The notes below the pieces were generated by a model. The model had not been told where the DNA came from and made no database searches. It saw only the letters and a program-made list of their open reading frames with translations. A stretch of 9,953 nt of DNA from Muribaculaceae bacterium (GTDB taxonomy: Bacteria > Bacteroidota > Bacteroidia > Bacteroidales > Muribaculaceae). This document shows, piece after piece, positions 5,529 to 9,953 of the stretch; the stretch's first letter is position 1; each line of letters begins with the position of its first letter. Location of the stretch: NCBI GenBank assembly GCA_017962285.1, contig JAGCVR010000034.1, positions 1 through 9,953 on the forward strand. Direction: 5' to 3'. The position numbers and the translations under genes are program-made.

Positions 5529-7502
5529 ATGAAACTTGCTGCAAAAACCATCATATTTGTCATCTTGTCGCTTATTGTCGCTACTTCGGTCACCGGCTGT
5601 AAAACACCGAAAATGCAGGATGCCGACGAAGCTCTGTGGCGTGGCGAATACTACGATGCCGCCAACATCTATCGTAAAATCTACAACCGGCTCACCAAGC
5701 GTGAACAGCGCTGGCTGCGTGGAGAGGTGGCTTATAAAATGGGTACTTGCTACCTGGCTTTGAATCAGGCATCAAGGGCAAGTGCAGCTTTTCAGAATGC
5801 CATCAGATATGAATACCCCGACTCGATGGCATTGTTTTATCTGGCGCAGGCTGAGCATCATGAGGGCAAATTCGCACAGGCTGCGAAACATTATCAGGAG
5901 TTTCTTGACAAAGTGCCCGACCACTTCATGGCTCGCGTGGGACTGCGTGGATGCCAGATAGCGCCCAAGCTCAAGGCGGAAGGCTCGCGCTATGAAGTTC
6001 ATCCCGCGAAATTATTCAACTCGCTCCGTGCCGACTATTGCCCAATGTTCCTTGACGTGAATGCCGATCAACTCTATTTCACGTCATCGACGGAAAAAGC
6101 CACCGGCGACAAGAAAAGCGAAATCACCGGCACAAAGAAGGGTGATATATTTTTCTCGAAAAAAGATGACAAGGGGAAATGGCTTCGCCCTGAAATGGTG
6201 GAAGGGGAACTCAATACCGACCAGGACGAGGGCGTAACCAGTTTCAGCCCCGACGGCTCCACCATGTATCTTGCACGTGCCGTGAGAAAGCCCGATGGGC
6301 CAACGGCGGTGGAAATATGCACTTCCCAACGCAGCGAAGCCAAGTGGAGTGCTCCGGTGAAGTTCGAAATTATCAATGATACGCTCTCCAGCCTTGGCGA
6401 CCCGGGCGTGAGTGCCGACGGAAAGTATCTTTACTTCACCAGCGATATGCCAGGAGGGCAGGGCGGCTTGGACCTGTGGCGCGTGAACATCAAGGACAAA
6501 CGTGGCACTCTGGAAAACCTCGGAGACCAGATCAACACGCCTGGAAATGAGCGTTTCCCTTACAGCCGCACCGACAGCATCTTGTATTTCTCAAGCGACG
6601 GACATGCCGGAATGGGTGGACTCGACTTGTTTAAGGCCACTCTTCAGCCCAGCGGGAAATGGTTTATAGAGAACATGGGAAGTCCCATGAACAGTGCAGA
6701 TGACGATTTCGGCATCACCTTCGGGAAGGGCGAATCGGGCTTCTTCTCGTCAAACCGTAAGGATGCGCGAGGCTATGATCATATCTTCAGTTTTATAAAG
6801 CCCGATTTGCAAATATGGATTTCGGGATATGTACTCGACAAAGACGAAGAACCTGTGCCGAATGCCATTATCCGCATAGTGGGCAACGACGGAAGCAACC
6901 AGAAAGCCATGTCACGTCCCGACGGCTCGTTCCGTTTTGACCTACAGCGCGGCGTGAGATACGTGATGATGGCTGGAGCCGAAGGCTACCTCAACGGCAA
7001 GCAGGAGTTTACGAGCGACATTGAGGAGGCCGATGCAGAATACAACGTCGATTTTATTCTCGCTGCCGCCACTAAGCCACAGGTGATTGAAAACATCTTC
7101 TACGATTTCAACAAGGCTACCCTTCGTCCTGAATCGAAAGAGGCCCTCGACGAAATGATACAAATCCTCAAAGACAATCCAAACATCATTATAGAAATGG
7201 CTTCTCACACCGACCGCATAGGCTCCGACGCCTACAACGACCGCTTGAGCGAGCGGCGCGCCAAATCGGTTGTGGACTACCTCATAGAACATGGTATTGC
7301 ACGCGAACGTCTCAAACCGCAGGGCTACGGAAAGCGCGTGCCAAAGACTGTGACCAAACGCATCGCCCGGCTCTATCCGCAGTTTGCCGAAGGCGACGTG
7401 CTCACCGAAGAGTATATCTCAAAACTTGACCCGGAAAACCAAGCCGCTGCCGACCAGGTGAACCGCCGCACTGAGTTCCAGGTCATTTCCACCATCTACT
7501 AA
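5529..7502 (+). CDS. porE: PorE-like OmpA-family lipoprotein (TPR, beta-propeller, CRD, OmpA domains)
   Basis: A 657-residue predicted lipoprotein: signal peptide with lipobox VTGC and Cys24. Next come TPR-like helices (about 33-130), a PD40/WD40-type beta-propeller (about 155-425) with repeats such as FSPDGSTMYLA, VSADGKYLYFTSD and SRTDSILYFSSDG, a carboxypeptidase-regulatory-like domain (about 429-510; ISGYVLDKDEEPVPNA, PDGSFRFDL), and an OmpA C-terminal domain (about 518-655). In the last, SHTDRIGSDAYNDRLSERRA holds the Asp562 and Arg577 that bind diaminopimelate in the family, followed by VNRRTEFQV. The length and domain order match PorE (PG1058) of Porphyromonas gingivalis, a peptidoglycan-linked part of the type IX secretion system. 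Other Bacteroidales carry similar proteins without proven secretion roles, so porE is a family-level symbol. The gene stands alone: divergent from argR and followed by a hairpin. Confidence 0.85.
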   Translation: MKLAAKTIIFVILSLIVATSVTGCKTPKMQDADEALWRGEYYDAANIYRKIYNRLTKREQRWLRGEVAYKMGTCYLALNQASRASAAFQNAIRYEYPDSMALFYLAQAEHHEGKFAQAAKHYQEFLDKVPDHFMARVGLRGCQIAPKLKAEGSRYEVHPAKLFNSLRADYCPMFLDVNADQLYFTSSTEKATGDKKSEITGTKKGDIFFSKKDDKGKWLRPEMVEGELNTDQDEGVTSFSPDGSTMYLARAVRKPDGPTAVEICTSQRSEAKWSAPVKFEIINDTLSSLGDPGVSADGKYLYFTSDMPGGQGGLDLWRVNIKDKRGTLENLGDQINTPGNERFPYSRTDSILYFSSDGHAGMGGLDLFKATLQPSGKWFIENMGSPMNSADDDFGITFGKGESGFFSSNRKDARGYDHIFSFIKPDLQIWISGYVLDKDEEPVPNAIIRIVGNDGSNQKAMSRPDGSFRFDLQRGVRYVMMAGAEGYLNGKQEFTSDIEEADAEYNVDFILAAATKPQVIENIFYDFNKATLRPESKEALDEMIQILKDNPNIIIEMASHTDRIGSDAYNDRLSERRAKSVVDYLIEHGIARERLKPQGYGKRVPKTVTKRIARLYPQFAEGDVLTEEYISKLDPENQAAADQVNRRTEFQVISTIY

Positions 7503-7535
7503 CATCCTTTCTCGGAAACGGAAATCACCTTATAA

Positions 7536-7573
7536 TTTACCAAAACGGCACAAAAAAGTGCCATTCTGGTAAA
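7536..7573 (+). terminator. Hairpin downstream of the porE-like gene, possible terminator
   Basis: TTTACCA (7536-7542) pairs with TGGTAAA (7567-7573), and GGCAC (7547-7551) pairs with GTGCC (7558-7562) around an AAAAAA loop; two more A-T pairs (7544/7565, 7545/7564) bridge the arms. That gives 14 pairs with two mismatches, 34 bases after the porE-like stop. There is no T run on the 3' side, so intrinsic termination is not certain; a processing or protein-binding site is the alternative. Confidence 0.45.
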
Positions 7574-7602
7574 AGATGCCCCAATAATTGCGTTCAGGCA
7601 GG

Positions 7603-7634
7603 TTTGGTTATTTGGGAAACTACTATTAACTTTG
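7603..7634 (+). promoter_or_regulatory. Bacteroides-type promoter for the ribE operon
   Basis: TTTG (7603-7606), a 20-base spacer (7607-7626) and TAACTTTG (7627-7634) match the Bacteroidota promoter consensus exactly. Transcription would begin near 7640, about 50 bases before the ribE ATG. The genes from ribE to menA are closely spaced and may all use this promoter. I see no FMN riboswitch in the leader. Confidence 0.72.
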
Positions 7635-7656
7635 CAAGTGAGAAATCACTTTGCAA
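7632..7656 (+). promoter_or_regulatory. Inverted and direct repeat at the ribE transcription start
   Basis: TTGCAAGTGA (7632-7641) pairs with TCACTTTGCAA (7646-7656) around a GAAA loop, with a single bulged base. The same stretch also contains a direct repeat, ACTTTGCAAG at 7629-7638 and 7648-7657, spaced by 19 bases. It overlaps the -7 element and the expected start point, so it may be an operator on DNA rather than an RNA hairpin. Confidence 0.4.
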
Positions 7657-7693
7657 GAAAGACGTGTAACACAGCAAAAAACAAGGAAGAATT

Positions 7694-8305
7694 ATGTTTT
7701 CAGGAATAGTTGAAGGAACCGGACGCGTTGTGCGTCTTGAGCATGAAGGCGACAACATTCATTTCACCATAGCATGCGATTTTGTGGACGAACTGAAGAT
7801 TGACCAGAGTGTGGCTCACAACGGCGTGTGCCTCACGGTTGTGGCTCTCCCAGGCGATGGAACCTACACGGTTACCGCCGTGGACGAGACACTCAAGCGC
7901 TCAAATCTGGGACTTCTCCGCATAGGAGATGAGGTGAATCTTGAGCGGAGCATGATTGTCAATGGCAGGCTCGACGGACACATAGTGCAAGGGCACGTGG
8001 ACCAGCGCGCCGTTTGCGAAAGTGTGACGGAGCTCGACGGCAGCTGGACCTATCGTTTCCGTTACGATGTCAGCCCCGAGATGGCGCGAAAGGGATATGT
8101 TACGGTGGAAAAAGGCAGCGTGGCGGTGAATGGAGTGAGCCTTACGGTGTGCAATTCCACGAAAGACAGTTTTGAGGTGGCGATAATTCCCTACACTCAC
8201 GAACACACCAACTTCCACAGCATAGTGAAGGGTACTGTGGTGAATATTGAATTCGATATCATTGGCAAGTACCTTGCAAAAATGATGGAATTTGGTTTGA
8301 AATGA
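7694..8305 (+). CDS. ribE: Riboflavin synthase, alpha chain
   Basis: A 203-residue enzyme that converts two molecules of 6,7-dimethyl-8-ribityllumazine into riboflavin and the pyrimidine precursor, the last step of riboflavin synthesis in the cytoplasm. The protein starts with the invariant MFSGIVEG and consists of two lumazine-binding barrels: about 1-92 with HNGVCLTV (42-49), and about 96-190 with VNGVSLTV (145-152). GHIVQGHVD (95-103) joins the two barrels, and IPYTHEHTNF (165-174) is also typical. The C-terminal helix (190-203) normally holds the trimer together. Length is normal and no key motif is missing. ATG at 7694 follows an A-rich leader. The next gene overlaps its stop by ATGA. 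The enzyme is called RibC in E. coli. Confidence 0.96.
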   Translation: MFSGIVEGTGRVVRLEHEGDNIHFTIACDFVDELKIDQSVAHNGVCLTVVALPGDGTYTVTAVDETLKRSNLGLLRIGDEVNLERSMIVNGRLDGHIVQGHVDQRAVCESVTELDGSWTYRFRYDVSPEMARKGYVTVEKGSVAVNGVSLTVCNSTKDSFEVAIIPYTHEHTNFHSIVKGTVVNIEFDIIGKYLAKMMEFGLK

Positions 8306-8829
8306 AAAAAATAGGTATCATATCCGACACTCATTCTTTCTGGGACGACCGGTTCGCAAAGTATTTTGCCGATTGCGACGAGATATGGCATGCCGGAGAC
8401 ATCGGCAACGAGAAGGTGCTCGACCGTCTGGCAAAGGTCGCTCCGGTTGTGAGGGCGGTGTATGGTAATGCCGATGGCGGTGTGCTTCGTCATCGACTCA
8501 AGGAGTTTGAAATTTTTCAGGTGGAAGGCGTGAAGGTGTTCCTTATTCACATCGGAGGGTATCCCGGGCGGTATGCGCCTGGAATCAGGACACGTCTCGA
8601 GGTGTCGCAGCCGCAGCTCATGGTATGCGGACACAGTCATATCCTGAAAGTGATGCCCGACCGTGTGAACCGTGTACTCGTCATCAATCCTGGTGCTGCC
8701 GGCAGGCAGGGCTGGCAACGGGTGCGTACGCTGATTACGCTTGTTGTTGATGGCGACACGATGAAGAACTGCCAGATAATTGAACTCGCCGATGAGAAGA
8801 ATCAGCCTGGAGGAGAGGTTTTGGCATAA
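8302..8829 (+). CDS. YfcE/MJ0936-type metallophosphoesterase
   Basis: A 175-residue cytoplasmic phosphodiesterase of the calcineurin-like superfamily, probably with two bound metal ions. All metal-binding motifs can be seen: GIISDTHS (5-12; Asp9, His11), HAGDIG (30-35; Asp33), YGNADG (54-59; Asn56-Asp58 region), the His83 of LIHIGG, and CGHSHI (109-114; His111, His113), followed by INPGAAGRQG (128-137). Length is close to E. coli YfcE. The physiological substrate is not known for this group; activity on artificial phosphodiesters is documented for relatives. The ATG lies in an ATGA overlap with the ribE stop, which indicates translational coupling. A link to flavin metabolism, for example cutting a phosphate-containing intermediate, would be speculation. 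Confidence 0.9.
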   Translation: MKKIGIISDTHSFWDDRFAKYFADCDEIWHAGDIGNEKVLDRLAKVAPVVRAVYGNADGGVLRHRLKEFEIFQVEGVKVFLIHIGGYPGRYAPGIRTRLEVSQPQLMVCGHSHILKVMPDRVNRVLVINPGAAGRQGWQRVRTLITLVVDGDTMKNCQIIELADEKNQPGGEVLA

Positions 8830-8863
8830 CACATTTTTAGATTACAGGTTTTTATTTCGAAAT

Positions 8864-9358
8864 ATGAAGACTAAGAGAATGATAATGGGTGTTGCCGCAC
8901 TTGCCTTGATATTGACTGCGTGCCACACCACCGAAGAGAATTATAAGAAGGCCTATGACATCGCCCTGCAGAAAAAGGTGGAAAGCATAGGAGAAGAGGA
9001 GTATGCAAAGATAGAAGCGGAGAAAACCCGTGCCACCACGGTGATTGCCGGCGACAGCGTGCGTCTGCTCCGTCGTCATGCCAATGTGGTGGGAGAGGAG
9101 AAGGATTTCAAGGTGCCCAAGTATGGAGTGGTGGTGGCGGAATTCAAGCAATCGCTCAACGCGCTCACCTATCGCGACCGCCTTCGTTCCGAGGAACTGC
9201 ATCCAAGTTATGTTCTGCTTGAGGCCGATACAAAAAAGTATCTTGTGGTGGTGAAAGGTTTCGAGGAGAGAGTGGCGGCTTCGTCATTTCTGCACGATGT
9301 GCAGCGCCATGTGAAAATGAAGATTCTTGTGACCCCGTGGATTATTGAGAAACTATAG
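8864..9358 (+). CDS. SPOR-domain lipoprotein
   Basis: I start the gene at ATG 8864, giving 164 residues. An upstream in-frame ATG at 8780 lies inside the phosphoesterase gene and would put 28 polar residues before the signal peptide. From 8864 the product begins MKTKRMIMGVAALALILTAC, a lipoprotein signal with lipobox LTAC and Cys20. Residues 21-80 are charged and probably helical. Residues 84-163 fit a SPOR domain (YGVVVAEFKQSLNALTYRDR, YLVVVKGFEERVAASSFLHD, ending WIIEKL). SPOR domains bind glycan strands stripped of stem peptides, often at the division site. The protein is therefore probably anchored in the outer membrane facing the periplasm. It lies 34 bases after the phosphoesterase gene and 28 before menA. 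Assignment rests on pattern recognition; the exact role is unknown. Confidence 0.85.
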   Translation: MKTKRMIMGVAALALILTACHTTEENYKKAYDIALQKKVESIGEEEYAKIEAEKTRATTVIAGDSVRLLRRHANVVGEEKDFKVPKYGVVVAEFKQSLNALTYRDRLRSEELHPSYVLLEADTKKYLVVVKGFEERVAASSFLHDVQRHVKMKILVTPWIIEKL

Positions 9359-9386
9359 GGGTGGGGCACTGACGAATAACGCCTTT

Positions 9387-9953
9387 ATGAAAAAGCAGAT
9401 TAATATCTGGATTGAAGCGATAAGATTGCGCACGTTGCCGGTTTCGGCATCGGGTGTGATAATTGGAGCCGGGCTGGCTTTTTGGATGAACCGGTTCAGC
9501 TGGATACCGGCGGTGGTTTGTCTCGTGTTTGCAATTATGGCGCAGATAGTGTCGAATCTCGCCAACGAATACTACGATTTTCTCAAGGGCACCGACAAGG
9601 CCGGGCGTGTTGGACCCCGCCGCGGCGTTACGGAAGGCGACATTGCCCCCGAGACGCTGCGTCGTGTAATGATTGTTGTTCTTGCTCTCACAATGCTTGT
9701 GGGGTGTGCGCTCATTCCTTATGGCGGATGGAAACTTGTTCTGGTTGGTGCGTTCATCGCAATAGGAGCCTTGGCTTACAGCACAGGGCCATATCCGCTT
9801 TCCTATCATGGATTGGGAGAATTGGCGGTGTTCATTTTCTATGGCATCATTCCTGTGAACTTCACTTTCTATGTGGTGGCCGGGCACTTCTCGGTAGTGG
9901 CGTTTCTGGCATCGCTCACCATTGGGTTTATGGGAGTGAACGTTCTTTTGGTG
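9387..9953 (+). CDS. menA: 1,4-dihydroxy-2-naphthoate polyprenyltransferase MenA, 5' part (3' end outside window)
   Basis: The frame begins at ATG 9387 and is open to the window edge: 189 residues of an expected 290-300. MenA attaches the polyprenyl chain to 1,4-dihydroxy-2-naphthoate in the inner membrane, the step that gives demethylmenaquinone. It starts with the typical IEAIRLRTLPVSASGVIIG (9-27) and shows the first UbiA-family metal-binding motif, NLANEYYDFLKGTD (57-70; Asn57/Asn60, Asp64, Asp70), then GPRRGVTEG (76-84) and YSTGPYPLSYHGLGE (131-145). Hydrophobic segments lie at about 18-33, 39-58, 95-110, 115-132, 146-163 and 166-188. The second Asp-rich motif would be past the edge. It follows the SPOR lipoprotein gene after 28 bases and is probably in the same transcript. 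Menaquinone is the main respiratory quinone in Bacteroidota, which fits. Confidence 0.95.
   Translation, partial: MKKQINIWIEAIRLRTLPVSASGVIIGAGLAFWMNRFSWIPAVVCLVFAIMAQIVSNLANEYYDFLKGTDKAGRVGPRRGVTEGDIAPETLRRVMIVVLALTMLVGCALIPYGGWKLVLVGAFIAIGALAYSTGPYPLSYHGLGELAVFIFYGIIPVNFTFYVVAGHFSVVAFLASLTIGFMGVNVLLV

Noticed and set aside
7635..7693. FMN riboswitch before ribE
   Set aside because: The leader is about 50 bases and lacks the conserved helices and sequence blocks of the FMN aptamer.
8197..8832. 211-codon minus-strand open frame opposite the phosphoesterase gene
   Set aside because: It mirrors a gene with all metal-binding motifs and has a composition expected of a reverse-frame shadow.
8780..8863. 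Upstream ATG at 8780 as start of the SPOR lipoprotein
   Set aside because: It would overlap the phosphoesterase gene by 50 bases and bury the lipoprotein signal; ATG 8864 gives a proper signal peptide with LTAC.
9342..9887. 181-codon minus-strand open frame opposite menA
   Set aside because: menA on the plus strand is clear from its UbiA motifs; the opposite frame is rich in His, Asn and Arg and resembles no family.

Overview
The window is chromosomal DNA from a member of the Bacteroidota, most likely the order Bacteroidales; a gut family such as Muribaculaceae is plausible but cannot be settled here. The clues are two exact matches to the Bacteroides-type promoter (TTTG, 20 bases, TAnnTTTG), A-rich gene leaders without clear Shine-Dalgarno sequences, a lipoprotein with the domain order of PorE from the type IX secretion system, a ParB/DUF5683/MltD cluster, and menaquinone synthesis (MenA). 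I see no transposase, integrase, phage gene, CRISPR array, tRNA or rRNA. Genes are closely packed.

Layout. Positions 1-3538 (+) hold the 3' part of parB, a DUF5683 membrane protein read from a TTG start, and a MltD-like lytic transglycosylase with LysM domains; spacing is 9 and 22 bases, so this looks like one operon for chromosome segregation and cell-wall work. Positions 3535-5368 (-) hold, in transcription order, argR, a degenerate relative of argC, and ssb. The stop codons of mltD and ssb overlap. The 160-base gap at 5369-5528 separates argR from the divergent porE-like gene and carries a good argR promoter with an ARG-box-like operator in its spacer. Positions 5529-7502 (+) encode the PorE-like lipoprotein. 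After a 191-base gap with a hairpin, a second good promoter and a second hairpin, 7694-9953 (+) hold ribE (riboflavin synthase), a YfcE-type phosphoesterase overlapping it by ATGA, a SPOR-domain lipoprotein, and menA, which runs off the window.

How the genes fit together. Four products (DUF5683, MltD-like, PorE-like, SPOR lipoprotein) belong to the envelope and at least three of them are predicted to bind or cut peptidoglycan. RibE and MenA supply flavin and menaquinone for respiration. The minus-strand unit is the unusual part: the arginine repressor keeps an apparent self-regulated promoter, but the gene behind it is an intact open frame for an ArgC-like protein whose catalytic Cys, catalytic His region and nucleotide-binding glycines all appear to be lost. 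It is the best candidate here for something undescribed: an ArgC-derived non-enzyme kept under arginine-repressor control, followed by a short SSB lacking the usual acidic tail.
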